Positions 43,001 to 51,661 of a stretch of 64,000 nucleotides of DNA are shown piece by piece (the first letter of the stretch is position 1; each line of letters starts with the position of its first letter). The translations under genes and the position numbers were made by a program. This stretch comes from Deltaproteobacteria bacterium (lineage in GTDB: Bacteria; Myxococcota_A; UBA9042): NCBI GenBank assembly GCA_020632665.1, contig JACKFC010000022.1, positions 1 through 64,000 of the forward strand, in the 5' to 3' direction. A model generated the notes under the pieces. The model did not search any database. It had not been told where the DNA came from and was given only the letters and a program-made list of their open reading frames with translations.

Positions 43001-44913
43001 TGAGCGGCGACGTCTTCGGCAACGGCATGTTGCTGACCCGCACGCTGCAGCTGAAGGGCGCGTTCAACCACCGCCACATCTTCCTCGACCCGGACCCGGA
43101 GCCCGAGGCCTCGTTCGTCGAGCGGCAGCGCCTCTTCGACCTGCCGCGTTCGACCTGGTCCGACTACGACCGAAGCAAGATCAGCGCCGGCGGCGGGCTC
43201 TACGACCGCGGCGCGAAGCGGATCGAGCTCACGCCCGAGGTCAAGGAGATGCTCGGCGTCGACCGCGACGAAGTCTCCGGTGAGGAGCTGGTGCGGCTGC
43301 TGCTGACGCTCGACGTGCACCTGCTCTGGAACGGCGGCATCGGCACCTACGTCAAGGCGAGCAACCAGACCCACGCCGACGTCGGCGACAAGGCCAACGA
43401 CGGGGTCCGCGTCGACGCGCGGCAGCTGCGCTGCAAGGTCGTCGGCGAAGGCGGCAACCTCGGCATGACCCAGGCTGCCCGCGTCGAATTCGCCCTGCTC
43501 GGCGGCCGCATCAACACCGACGCGGTCGACAACTCCGGCGGCGTCGACCTCTCCGACCACGAGGTGAACCTCAAGATCCTCTTCGCCCCGCTGCTGCAGC
43601 AGAACAAGCTCGATATGGCGGCGCGCGACCGCGTGCTCTTCAGCGTCGACCACGCCGTCTGCGACAAAGTCCTGGCGAACAACCACCAGAATACGCTCGG
43701 ACTCTCGCTGGAGCAGGCGCGCAGCGCGGGCGCGGTGCGCAGCTTCGACCCGGTCATCGCCTTCCTCGCCGACGAGCTGGGCATCGACCGTGACCTGCAG
43801 TCGCTGCCGTCGGCGACGACCCTGAACGAGCGGCAGCATGCCGGCCACGGCCTGACCCGCCCCGAGCTCTCGCGCGTCGCCGCCTTCGCCAAGATGTGGG
43901 CCTACCAGCACCTCGCGGCGGATCCGGACGCCAGCGCGTTCGTCGCCGCCGGCTACCTCGACGCGTATTTCCCCGACGAGGTGAGCCGCGATTGGCAGGA
44001 CGCGATCGCTGACCACATGCTGCGGCACCAGATCGTCTGCACCGTGTGGAGCAACGAGGTCGTCGACCTCGGCGGCGCCCGGCTGTTGCCGAGCTTGGCG
44101 ATGGAATACGGCCGCTCGGTCGCCGAGATGTGCAACGCCTGGGCGCTCTCGGCCGAGCTGCTCGGAGCACGCAAGCTGCGCCGTACGCTGCACGACCTCG
44201 ACGGCAAGATCGCCGCGTCGCTGCAGACCGAGGCGTACCTCGCGGTCGAGTCGGCGGTCGGCAGCCTGACCCGCACCCTGCTGTCGTCGCTGCACGGTCC
44301 GGACCTGACCGACCTCTTCGCGCAGCAGGCGGTGGTCAAGGACTTCGTCGCCGCTGCGAGTGGACATCTGCTGTCGGCGCTGCCGGCGGTGACGCGGACC
44401 GAGGTGCGGGCCAAGGCGCGGTCTTGGGCGTCGCTCGGGCTGCCCTCCGAGCTCGCCGAGGAGCTGGCGCGGCTCGGCAATCTCGGCCAGATCGTGCAGG
44501 TCTATCGGCTCTCGCGGCGCACCGGCCTGCCAGCCGAGGATGCGATGGCGGTCTGGATGGTCTCGGCCCACCGAAGCGGCCTCGGGCCCCTGCTCTCCGG
44601 CGAAGATGATATCGCCGCCGACCGCTGGATCGCCGCTGCGCGCGCCAGCCTGCACCAGGACCTCACCGATTCGCTGCTGCACCTGGCGCTCGACGTCGCG
44701 GCGGCGGTGGCGCCGGCGAAGCCCCGGACCGCGACCATCGAGCGGGCGGTCGACCGCGATCCACGCCTCGCCGAGATCTGGGACATGGCCCGCGCCATCG
44801 CCGGCGAACGCGACCGCTTGCCGGCGATGGTCGTGCTGACCACCCGGCTGCGGACCCGGCTCTCGCTGACCCACGGCGGCGCCGGGGGCGACGCACCGCC
44901 GGTGATCGGCTAG
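40009..44913 (+). CDS. NAD-specific glutamate dehydrogenase, large (L_1600 / GDH-180) type
   Basis: 1634 residues, the large NAD-dependent enzyme that converts glutamate to 2-oxoglutarate and ammonia. The N-terminal ACT-like region precedes the catalytic domain, where VPVGSKGGFVIKV contains the catalytic Lys (about 862), with RGGLRWSDR just before and MVKNTLIVP. GMSGDVFGNGM-type and NGGIGTYVKAS segments follow, and the long C-terminal extension matches the family. The length agrees with the 1600-residue class. GGGAGG precedes the ATG at 40009 by six bases. Upstream is a divergent pilin-like gene; downstream is a small unknown gene. Confidence 0.95.
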   Translation: MTATNSAPRVQQFPADLAPKRASHRDDRRVEMVRRVTESDLWQDDRERRTAAFLAQSVVRRADDDFLNRHPAEALPGHVRSAMHAVSDRPDDAIKVGVLLPEQQRHGYSLPMAVLETCMGDQPFIVDTIKMVLRRMDIRILGTMNMILPVERDEQGKMLAIENDNAKAKNESFTCHLLSLASVQGRIDQLRTAIRDHLERAQRVVGDFRAMRKLVRDVDSTLHYCAECMPDRSREFLEVASFGDWLVNDNFVFMGAYGFDEHGRPTGRLGLGRYDAGGRVGVETDPQRAFTGDAPLVSIHQSRHASPVHRDARMQEVRIRLFDGDGNPDGGVVFQGLFTYAALTCPASTVPTLRMRLSHMVAAEDLVPKSHRMKLFLSFFDRLPLTYLFAANDAEVQSAINEAIDVDFGGDARVHAMVSPSKTVAHVFVIVAAGRYGDQLRMRVQETLRRAYGADHVAFRLLVGKTEATMWHYLLQSSDELVTADVDELSTAIEAMVSPWLERLRDMLREAGLAEDTIDRLALRFGDCLPDEYRHRVRAAHLAEDLRNFEYVLDGKGARLVLRQDADDERDGTARLLYYTPTDSALTDILPVIDHFGLRVLGETTTPIEDARGGRCYFESYRIDLSADLGSALLEHGGALLEAVSAVLDGRMNSSSLNRLLLPARLDWRQLQVMRAFIGYARQLGVAFPPNVVQQVLQDHAAVARTLIDLFDARFAPRLGEASSDVISAHDERRSARIEAVQTRFVEQLEEVSDAVADKVLRIFYNLFTATIRTNFFQRASVARGLSFKFRCADVEMMRDPRPMYEIFVYDPKVEGVHLRGGPVARGGLRWSDRLDDYRTEILGLMLTQMVKNTLIVPVGSKGGFVIKVSERDDAARRRLADELYKVFINGLLDVTDNIVDGKTVFPDDVVVWDEQDPYLVVAADKGTAHLSDTANAIAQERGFWLGDAFASGGSQGYDHKRYGITARGAWVCVQRHFREMGIDTQSDRITAVGIGDMSGDVFGNGMLLTRTLQLKGAFNHRHIFLDPDPEPEASFVERQRLFDLPRSTWSDYDRSKISAGGGLYDRGAKRIELTPEVKEMLGVDRDEVSGEELVRLLLTLDVHLLWNGGIGTYVKASNQTHADVGDKANDGVRVDARQLRCKVVGEGGNLGMTQAARVEFALLGGRINTDAVDNSGGVDLSDHEVNLKILFAPLLQQNKLDMAARDRVLFSVDHAVCDKVLANNHQNTLGLSLEQARSAGAVRSFDPVIAFLADELGIDRDLQSLPSATTLNERQHAGHGLTRPELSRVAAFAKMWAYQHLAADPDASAFVAAGYLDAYFPDEVSRDWQDAIADHMLRHQIVCTVWSNEVVDLGGARLLPSLAMEYGRSVAEMCNAWALSAELLGARKLRRTLHDLDGKIAASLQTEAYLAVESAVGSLTRTLLSSLHGPDLTDLFAQQAVVKDFVAAASGHLLSALPAVTRTEVRAKARSWASLGLPSELAEELARLGNLGQIVQVYRLSRRTGLPAEDAMAVWMVSAHRSGLGPLLSGEDDIAADRWIAAARASLHQDLTDSLLHLALDVAAAVAPAKPRTATIERAVDRDPRLAEIWDMARAIAGERDRLPAMVVLTTRLRTRLSLTHGGAGGDAPPVIG

Positions 44914-44940
44914 CATCGCGCAGCCCAACAAGGAGGACGC

Positions 44941-45525
44941 ATGAGCGACTTGGAGACCCGACTTCACGCAAGCAGGCGCCGGCTGCTCGAGGCTGCGGAA
45001 GATATCCGCGAGCTCCTCGCCGTCGACGTGCAGACCTATCCGGACCGCGAGCTCGAGCGGCGCTTCCTCTCCCAGCCCGAGGCGGCTGCGGCATTGGAGG
45101 ACGCGACGGTCGGAGCGCTGCGCAAGGGCGCCAAACAGCTCGGCCAGACTTTGACCTTGGCCGTGCGCGCGGCGCTCGAAGACGAGGAGGCCTGGCTCGG
45201 CCTGACCTCGGCCGCGGGGTTGCCCGCCGAGAGCAAAGACCTGCGCGAGGTCGGACCGATATGGTCGACCGTCCGCGGCATCGTCGACGGGCAGTTCGAG
45301 GCGCTCGCGCAAGGCCATGGCCTCGGTGAGGACGATCGCGAGCCGAAGGGCTACGCGCCGCCGCGCCGCTTCATCGACCGCCGCTACCTGCCGGCCCTGG
45401 TCGAAGCCCTGCTGCGCGAAGTCGTCGCGCTGCGCGGCCTGGAAGCCGAGCAGGGCGCCGCTGTGGACGAGGCCCGCAAGCGTTCGCTGGCCGAACGCTG
45501 GGCTGCTGCCCGTCCGGAAGACTAG
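44941..45525 (+). CDS. Unknown 194-residue soluble protein
   Basis: 194 residues, beginning MSDLETRLHASRRRLLEAAEDI, mostly alpha-helical with many charged residues and no signal peptide or motif I recognise. AGGAGG precedes its ATG by four bases. It lies 27 bases after the glutamate dehydrogenase and may be co-transcribed with it. Confidence 0.75.
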   Translation: MSDLETRLHASRRRLLEAAEDIRELLAVDVQTYPDRELERRFLSQPEAAAALEDATVGALRKGAKQLGQTLTLAVRAALEDEEAWLGLTSAAGLPAESKDLREVGPIWSTVRGIVDGQFEALAQGHGLGEDDREPKGYAPPRRFIDRRYLPALVEALLREVVALRGLEAEQGAAVDEARKRSLAERWAAARPED

Positions 45526-45528
45526 CGT

Positions 45529-47223
45529 TCAGTTGCATTGGTGGAGGATGCGGAGGTCGTCGATCCGGTGGAAATTCGACGCCCAGCCGGTGCTACCGGA
45601 GAAGATCACGTAGCCACCGCGGAAGTCGAGCCCGGTGACGGTCTTGCTCGCGGCGACGGCATCGTCGAGGCGGATGGTCAAGGTGTCGCCCTTCACCACG
45701 ATCACGACCGTATGCCAGGCCGCATCCTCGACGTTGATCGCCGGCTTGCCGGGCTCCGGGAGCCAGAGCAGGGCGTTGCCGGCGTCGCCGTCGGTATGCA
45801 CCGCGATGTGGTTGCCCTGGCCCGGGACGGCGTTGTTGCCGCTGACGCCGGGCGGGTCGGTATTCGGGTCGCCCTTGTTGATCCACGTGTCGATCTCGAC
45901 GTGGAAGGCCTCGACCTTGGTGCTGCCGCAGGTGCCGCTGACACCATAGCCGAGGCAGCCGCCCTTGCCCGCCTTGGCGAGGTAGGCGTCGACGTCGGCG
46001 GGCGCCTTCGCCTCGAGGATCGTCATCGCGAAGCCGTCGGCCCCGCCGTTGACCCCGCCGCCGGTGGCGATCCGCAGCGACATCCGCACATCGCCCGGCT
46101 GCACGTAGAGCGCCTGGTTGTAGACCGCGCCGGATTTGCTCTGTGCGTTGCCCGTCAGCTCGAGGTAGCCGCCGGCGTTCCAGCTCGCGTCGCCGGTGGT
46201 CTTCCACGCGCTGCCGGCGATCGACTGCGCGAAATCGGCCTCGATCGCCGCGCCGCAGACCTGCACCTGCACCGCGCCCAGGCCCGGGCAGACCATCGCG
46301 TCGGTGCCGCTGCCGCCGAGCAGGTGCAGCGTCAACGCGTGGCTCCCGGCAGAGCTCGGCGTCACCGTCAGGCTGACCTCGGTGCTGCCGATCCCGGCGG
46401 TCGGGTTCACCACGGTGCTGCCGATGGCGCCGTCGAGGTCCGAGCGGAGCTCCAGCGTGGCGCCCGGCCCGACGACGCCGTCCACCGTGGCCTTCACCAC
46501 CACCGCCTCGCCAGCCGCGAGCATCGCTTCCGCCGCCGGCACCCCGTCGACCTGGAGGATCGTCGCCACCGCCGGGCAGACCACCAGCTCGCGCGTCGCG
46601 GTCGCCGAGAGCCCGCCCGCCGCCTTGGCCACCACCTTCAGCCGTCGCACCCCGATCGCCGGCGTCAGCGTCGTGCTCGCTTTGCCGCTGCCGTCGACCA
46701 CCGCGGGGGCGCTGGTCAGCGCGGTGACGTTGCCGCCGTCGGCATCTTCCAAGCTCCAGATCAGCGCGCTCGTGGCGATGGCGTCGGCAGGGCCTTGCAG
46801 CTTGACGGCGGCCTCGACGGTCGCGCCCGCCTGCAGGAGCTGGCCACCATAGGGAGCCGAGATCTGCAGCGTGTAGGGCGGCGGCGCGACGTCCGCAGCG
46901 TCGGAGTCGGGCGAGGCCGCCGTATCGCCGCCGCCGGCCGTGTCGCCCGAGGAGCCGCCGCCGTCTGGGTCGCTGTCGCCTGGGTCGCTGGCGTCGCCGA
47001 ACGAGACGGCGACGTCCTGCTCGCTCGCATCGCCCGCGCTCGTCGTGTCGCCTCCGTTGCCGCCGGAGACGTCGCCGCTGCCGGCCACAGAAGCATCGCT
47101 CAAGCCGGCGGCGTCGGGCGTTCCGGTCGCGGTCGAGCCTGTCGCAGCTTGGCCGCACCCCAGCAAGAGCAGGGTGGTCGCCGCGAGCAAGCGCACGGCG
47201 AGGAGAGGTCGTTGCGGCGCCAT
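45529..47223 (-). CDS. Lipoprotein with L-type (legume) lectin-like C-terminal domain
   Basis: 564 residues. Lipobox LLLGC (Cys 23), then a long Asp/Gly/Ser/Ala-rich linker (about 25-115). Ig-like strands occupy about 115-320. The last 230 residues have bacterial L-type lectin features: SAWKTTGDASWNAGGYLEL, GGADGFAMTIL, VEIDTWIN, the metal-site-like NHIAVHTDGD, WHTVVIVVKGDTLTIRLD. GGAGA precedes ATG 47223. Predicted surface sugar-binding protein; the sugar is unknown. Divergent from a ceramidase-like gene. Confidence 0.8.
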   Translation of the reverse strand: MAPQRPLLAVRLLAATTLLLLGCGQAATGSTATGTPDAAGLSDASVAGSGDVSGGNGGDTTSAGDASEQDVAVSFGDASDPGDSDPDGGGSSGDTAGGGDTAASPDSDAADVAPPPYTLQISAPYGGQLLQAGATVEAAVKLQGPADAIATSALIWSLEDADGGNVTALTSAPAVVDGSGKASTTLTPAIGVRRLKVVAKAAGGLSATATRELVVCPAVATILQVDGVPAAEAMLAAGEAVVVKATVDGVVGPGATLELRSDLDGAIGSTVVNPTAGIGSTEVSLTVTPSSAGSHALTLHLLGGSGTDAMVCPGLGAVQVQVCGAAIEADFAQSIAGSAWKTTGDASWNAGGYLELTGNAQSKSGAVYNQALYVQPGDVRMSLRIATGGGVNGGADGFAMTILEAKAPADVDAYLAKAGKGGCLGYGVSGTCGSTKVEAFHVEIDTWINKGDPNTDPPGVSGNNAVPGQGNHIAVHTDGDAGNALLWLPEPGKPAINVEDAAWHTVVIVVKGDTLTIRLDDAVAASKTVTGLDFRGGYVIFSGSTGWASNFHRIDDLRILHQCN

Positions 47224-47326
47224 ATGCGTCTCCGAGGCGGCGAGGAGCCCGGATCTTCGGCTTTCTCGTGGTGCCCTGCAAGGCGCACTGTGGCATGCTC
47301 GCGCGTCCATCCTCCCGGAGGTCGTG

Positions 47327-49207
47327 ATGGCCACTTCCCGCTCCGCTTGCATCGTTCGGTCCGTCGCTTCGCTGGTTGTGGTGCTCCTCGCGCTCGGGTG
47401 CGGTGAGAGGGCCGACGCAGGCGCCAGCGACGCGGCCGGCAACGACGCGCATGGCGCCGACGCGACCGCCGGCCCAATCGCCGCGGTCGCCGGTGACCGC
47501 GCCGGCTTCGCCAGCGTCGACATCACGCCGAAAGAACTGGAGTCGTATACCGACATCAATGGCAACGGGAAGTTCGACGGCTGCCTCGACGACCAGACCG
47601 GCGGGGGCAAGGGTGGCTGCGACGAGCCCTTCTTCGACGCCAACGGCAACGGCACCTTCGACACCGCCTTCATCGCCGGCTACGGCAACCAGCGGGCGGC
47701 GACCGGCGTGCACGACCCCATCACCGCCTCGGCGTTGGTCCTGGCCAACGGCGATCGCTACGTCGTCTTCGTCGGCCTCGACGTCATTGGGCTCGGCGGC
47801 GACCACGTGCAGAAGGCGCAGAAAGAACTCGAGGCCAAGGGCTACGATCCGGCGCGGATCATCGTCAGCTCCAGCCACACCCACGAGGGCCCGGACGTGC
47901 GCGGGATGTGGGGCAGCCAATCCCCGCCGAAGATCTACTCCGGCGCCAACAAGGCCTACAACGCCAAGGTGCGGGCCGCGATCGTCGAGGTCGTCGAGAA
48001 GGCGGCCGCCACGTTGGAGCCGGCGAAGCTGCGGGTCGGCAAGGTGCGGATGCGCGACCGTTCGCCCTGGTTCAACGGCGAGAGCTGGGGCGGCAGCAAC
48101 CCGGAGACGCGGACCCACGGGCTGATCCGCGATATCCGTGACCCCGTCGTGGTGGCCGACCAGGTCCTCAGCATCGCCGCCGACCGCGACGACGGTAGCC
48201 GGATCGCGACCTGGGTCGGATTCGCCGGGCACCCCGAGCTGGTCGGCGACAAGAATACGCTGCTCTCGGCGGATTACGTCTGGGGCCTGCGCACCTACCT
48301 GGAGAAGAAGGTCGGCGGCGGCGTGGTCTTCATGCCCGAGTGCCTGGGTGGCATGCAGAGCGGCCTCGGCGCGCCGACGCCCTTGGTCGACGAGGCCGGC
48401 GCGTGGCAATACGAAGCGGATGGCAAGACGCCGAAGTGGGCGACCAAGGAGAGCTTCGAACACGCCTGGAGCTACGGCGTGCACCTCGGCGACGCCGCGA
48501 TCGCCGCGCTCGCGAGCGGTGCGTCGTTCAGCGCCGACGACCTCCGCGTCGACCGCGCCAGCTTCCTCGCGCCGCCCGACAACTTCGAGCTCAAGCTGAT
48601 GTATACGCTCGGCCTCTTCGACCTCGACCCCGAGCTCACCGTGCGCAGCACCGATTGCCCCGGCTGGACGCCGAACGACGAGACCCACCCCGGCTGCCTG
48701 CCGCAATGGGTCTACCGCGTCCGCATGGGCCCGATCGAGATGATCAGCGCGCCCGGCGAGCTCTTCCCCGAGCTCTTCTGGGGGCTGCCGACCGAGGACG
48801 ACCGCTGGGCCGGCGAATCCGCCGATCCGAGCAAGCGTGGCAAGGCCCGCGGCAGCGTCTTCTTCCCGCAGCACGACGCGGATTGCGATCCCGTTTCGTG
48901 GAGCGAGACCTGCCGGCTGAAGCAGAAGGAAGGCGACTGCGACTGCATGTCGATGCACGACGTGCCCTACCGCATCGACGCCAGCGAGACCGTCGCGGTC
49001 GCAGACAAGCTGACTGGCACCTACAAATTCCTGATCGGCAACGGCGGCGAGCACCTCGGCTATATCCTGCCGGAGACCGATTTCCACCGCGCCAGCACGC
49101 AGCTCGGCGGCAACAACGGCGACCACTACGAGGAGACGGTCTCGCTCTCCTTCCAGATGGCCACGCTCTGGCGGCAGACGGTCGAGACGCTATTGGCGGC
49201 CCCGTAG
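47327..49207 (+). CDS. Neutral/alkaline ceramidase-like lipoprotein
   Basis: 626 residues. Lipobox ALGC (Cys 25). The fold signatures are AGFASVDITPKE, SSSHTHEGPD (metal/substrate site) and GFAGHPELVGDKNTLLSADYVW, typical of neutral ceramidase N-terminal domains. An EF-hand-like DINGNGKFDGC and DANGNGTFD occur as an insert near residue 80-105. The usual ceramidase C-terminal beta domain is not evident. Ceramidases hydrolyse the amide of ceramide; the true substrate here is uncertain. GGAGG precedes ATG 47327. Its end overlaps the convergent VanZ-like gene by 18 bases. Confidence 0.8.
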   Translation: MATSRSACIVRSVASLVVVLLALGCGERADAGASDAAGNDAHGADATAGPIAAVAGDRAGFASVDITPKELESYTDINGNGKFDGCLDDQTGGGKGGCDEPFFDANGNGTFDTAFIAGYGNQRAATGVHDPITASALVLANGDRYVVFVGLDVIGLGGDHVQKAQKELEAKGYDPARIIVSSSHTHEGPDVRGMWGSQSPPKIYSGANKAYNAKVRAAIVEVVEKAAATLEPAKLRVGKVRMRDRSPWFNGESWGGSNPETRTHGLIRDIRDPVVVADQVLSIAADRDDGSRIATWVGFAGHPELVGDKNTLLSADYVWGLRTYLEKKVGGGVVFMPECLGGMQSGLGAPTPLVDEAGAWQYEADGKTPKWATKESFEHAWSYGVHLGDAAIAALASGASFSADDLRVDRASFLAPPDNFELKLMYTLGLFDLDPELTVRSTDCPGWTPNDETHPGCLPQWVYRVRMGPIEMISAPGELFPELFWGLPTEDDRWAGESADPSKRGKARGSVFFPQHDADCDPVSWSETCRLKQKEGDCDCMSMHDVPYRIDASETVAVADKLTGTYKFLIGNGGEHLGYILPETDFHRASTQLGGNNGDHYEETVSLSFQMATLWRQTVETLLAAP

Positions 49208-49627
49208 GCGCGAGACGACCTCCCACACCACCAACGCGACCAGGGCTCCTGTGCAGTCCGCGAGCCAATCCCAGACGTCCTGGCTGCGGCCGGGGACGAA
49301 GCCTTGGTGCACCTCGTCGATGGCGCCCCAGATCGCGGTCGCCAGCCAGGACCAGCGGACGGCGGCGAAGCGGGGCCGGTCCGAGGCTGCCCGCAGCAAC
49401 GCGGCCTGCACCCCGAAGATGACGGCGTGGACGGCCTTGTCGCGGGGCAGGGCGGCGGGCAACGCGGCGAAGAAGGCCGCGATCACGGGGCCGAAGACGC
49501 CATAGCGCGAGGGATCGAAGGCCGAAGGGCCCCAATCGCGGCTCGACGCGATGAAGATACCGAGCGCCCAAAGCGCCGCCGGCAGCCAGCGCAGCAGGCC
49601 CACGCGGTGCTGGGAGGGCTCTCGCAT
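49190..49627 (-). CDS. VanZ-like family membrane protein
   Basis: 145 residues with about four membrane helices. The VanZ motif set is present: DKAVHAVIFGVQAALL, WGAIDEVHQGFVPGRSQD and WDWLADCTGALVAL. VanZ homologues are widespread; the function is unclear, sometimes linked to glycopeptide tolerance. It lies 10 bases from miaB on the same strand. Confidence 0.85.
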   Translation of the reverse strand: MREPSQHRVGLLRWLPAALWALGIFIASSRDWGPSAFDPSRYGVFGPVIAAFFAALPAALPRDKAVHAVIFGVQAALLRAASDRPRFAAVRWSWLATAIWGAIDEVHQGFVPGRSQDVWDWLADCTGALVALVVWEVVSRLRGRQ

Positions 49628-49637
49628 GGGGAGGGCG

Positions 49638-51092
49638 CTAGGCGACGAAGCGGTGGCGCAGCGCGGCCTCGGCGAAGGGCCCCGCCGGTCCGAGCTCGAG
49701 CAGCGAACCCGAGAGCGAGTGCCGCCCGACGTGGCTCACCCGCACCCGGCCGAGCCGACCCGGCCAATCGCGCAGCGCGTAGAAGTCGTCGGTCTCGACG
49801 TTGACCTTCAGGTTCTGCGGCGTCCGGCCCATCAACTGCGGTTTCTGACCCACGCCGCGCGCCATGGTCGCCGCCGAGTCCGGGCCGCGTGCGTGGGCGG
49901 TCGAGGCACCCTCGAAGAGGACCTCGATCTCGGCGCCTTCGAAGCCAGCCATCCACTCGGCGGTGATCTGGTTCTGCAGCGCCTGGACCGCGTGCAGCCG
50001 GCGGCGCTTCTCGACTTCGGGGATATCGTCCTCGATGCGGGCGGCGGCGGTGCCGGGACGCGGCGAATAGCCGAAGCTGAAGATGCTGGCGTAGCGGACG
50101 CGGGCGAGCAGTTGCATTGTCGCTTCGAAGTCGGCCTCGGTCTCACCGGGGAAGCCGACGATGATATCGGTCGTCATCGCGATGTCCGGCTTGGCCGCGC
50201 GCAGCCGGTCGACCCGCGCCACGTAGTCTTCGATCACCGTGCGCCGCCGCATCATCCGCAGCACGCGCTCGCTGCCGCTCTGGATCGGCAGGTGGAAGAA
50301 GGGCATCAGCTTCGGCACGTCGGCGAAGGCGTCGATCAGCGCGTCGCTGCAGTCCATCGGATGGCTGGTGGTGAAGCGGATCCGCTCGATGCCGTCGACC
50401 TCGGCCACGGCGCGGATCAGCGCGGCGAAGTCGACCTCCTCGCGTCGATCTTTGCCGTACGAGTTGACGTTCTGGCCGAGCAGCGTGACCTCGCGGACGC
50501 CGGTCTCCGCCAGCATCCGCACTTCGGCTACGACCTCGTCGCTGCGCTTGCTCACCTCGCGGCCGCGGGTGGTCGGCACGATGCAGAAGGAGCAGAACTT
50601 GTTGCAGCCCTTCATCACCGTCACGAAGGAGGTCACCCGGCCGTCGGTCGGCGGTTCGGCGCGCACGAAATCGTAGCCCTTCTTGCCGAAGAGCTCGGTG
50701 TCGACCAAGCGGGCGGGGCCGCCGTCCTGCCGCTCCCGGCGGACCTCCGCGACCAGGTCGCCGACCTTGCCGATCTGGTCCGGGCCGAGCACCAGGTCGA
50801 GCTGCGGGGCGCGCTTGAGCAGCTTCTCGCCCTCCTGCGTGGCGACGCAGCCGGAGACGGCCAGCACCAACTCGGGGTTGTGCTGCTTGAGCGCGCGCAG
50901 CTTGCCGAGCAGCGAGATCATCTTGTGCTCGGATTTGTCGCGCACCGAGCACGTGTTGATGATGATCAGGTCGGCGTTGTCGGGCCGATCCGAGCTCTCG
51001 TAGCCGGCGCGACCGAGGGACTCGAGCATCCGCTCGGAGTCGTAGACGTTCATCTGGCAGCCCATGGTCTCGACGTAGACGTGGCGACTCAT
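49638..51092 (-). CDS. miaB: tRNA methylthiotransferase MiaB
   Basis: 484 residues, radical-SAM enzyme making ms2i6A37 in tRNA. Auxiliary-cluster Cys 12, 48 and 82 (TMGCQMN, INTCSVR, SGCVATQ); SAM-cluster Cys 163, 167, 170 in GCNKFCSFC, followed by IVPTTRGRE. C-terminal TRAM domain region (GQKPQLMGRTPQNLKVNVE). Start overlaps the upstream lipoprotein's stop by 4 bases. Confidence 0.97.
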   Translation of the reverse strand: MSRHVYVETMGCQMNVYDSERMLESLGRAGYESSDRPDNADLIIINTCSVRDKSEHKMISLLGKLRALKQHNPELVLAVSGCVATQEGEKLLKRAPQLDLVLGPDQIGKVGDLVAEVRRERQDGGPARLVDTELFGKKGYDFVRAEPPTDGRVTSFVTVMKGCNKFCSFCIVPTTRGREVSKRSDEVVAEVRMLAETGVREVTLLGQNVNSYGKDRREEVDFAALIRAVAEVDGIERIRFTTSHPMDCSDALIDAFADVPKLMPFFHLPIQSGSERVLRMMRRRTVIEDYVARVDRLRAAKPDIAMTTDIIVGFPGETEADFEATMQLLARVRYASIFSFGYSPRPGTAAARIEDDIPEVEKRRRLHAVQALQNQITAEWMAGFEGAEIEVLFEGASTAHARGPDSAATMARGVGQKPQLMGRTPQNLKVNVETDDFYALRDWPGRLGRVRVSHVGRHSLSGSLLELGPAGPFAEAALRHRFVA

Positions 51093-51637
51093 GGAGCATC
51101 TCCCGCGCCGGGGCCTTCGAGCTTCGGGTTGTGGATCCGCCAGCCGGCGTCCTCGAACGCGACCACCACCTGCCGCGACGCCCCCGCAGCGTCCTTGACC
51201 GCGACGGCCGCCTCGAGCCGCCGGCCGTCGTAGCGCTGCTCCACCGGCCAGACCTCCTCGGGCACGTTGAATTCCTTCGCGCCGGGCAGGGCGAAGCGCT
51301 GCAGGGCGTCACCGACGTGGAGCTGACGCAGGCCCGGATCGGCGTCCGCCGGCAGCGGGCGCAGCAGGTCGATGCCACGGGCGCCAGCGGGTCGGGCGCG
51401 GACGCTCAACGCCAAGCGGGTCTGCTTGCTCAGGCCGTCCCACGCCATCTCCCATTGCCCCGTTTCGCACGCCCGGACGAAGCGGCGGACGCCGTCGGCG
51501 GCGGGGTGCAGGTCCTTGTAGGGCTGGGTCAGCGGCTCGGCCTGCGGTGGGTCACCGGCCAGGCGGACCAAGGGGGTCGGCGCGCAGGCGACGGTGAGCA
51601 GCGACGCCGCCACGAGCAGCAAGCGAATGCGAATCAT
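51089..51637 (-). CDS. Small lipoprotein of unknown function
   Basis: 182 residues with a signal peptide ending LLTVAC (Cys 18). A NTF2-like or DUF4878-type layout seems likely: ADGVRRFVRACETGQWEMAWDGLS at the start, and a late strand VVVAFEDAGWRIHNPKL. Overlaps miaB by 4 bases. Confidence 0.75.
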   Translation of the reverse strand: MIRIRLLLVAASLLTVACAPTPLVRLAGDPPQAEPLTQPYKDLHPAADGVRRFVRACETGQWEMAWDGLSKQTRLALSVRARPAGARGIDLLRPLPADADPGLRQLHVGDALQRFALPGAKEFNVPEEVWPVEQRYDGRRLEAAVAVKDAAGASRQVVVAFEDAGWRIHNPKLEGPGAGDAP

Positions 51638-51661
51638 CGATCCTCTGTCCGGAAAGAGGGC

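Noticed and set aside
41989..45318. Long open frame of over 1,000 codons antisense to the glutamate dehydrogenase gene
   Set aside because: At very high G+C the antisense frames stay open. The plus strand has clear GDH motifs and a ribosome-binding site; the antisense product is low-complexity Ala/Arg/Gly with no domain.
45593..49126. Antisense frame of over 1,100 codons across the lectin and ceramidase genes
   Set aside because: It spans two real genes of opposite strands and has no recognisable domain or start signal.
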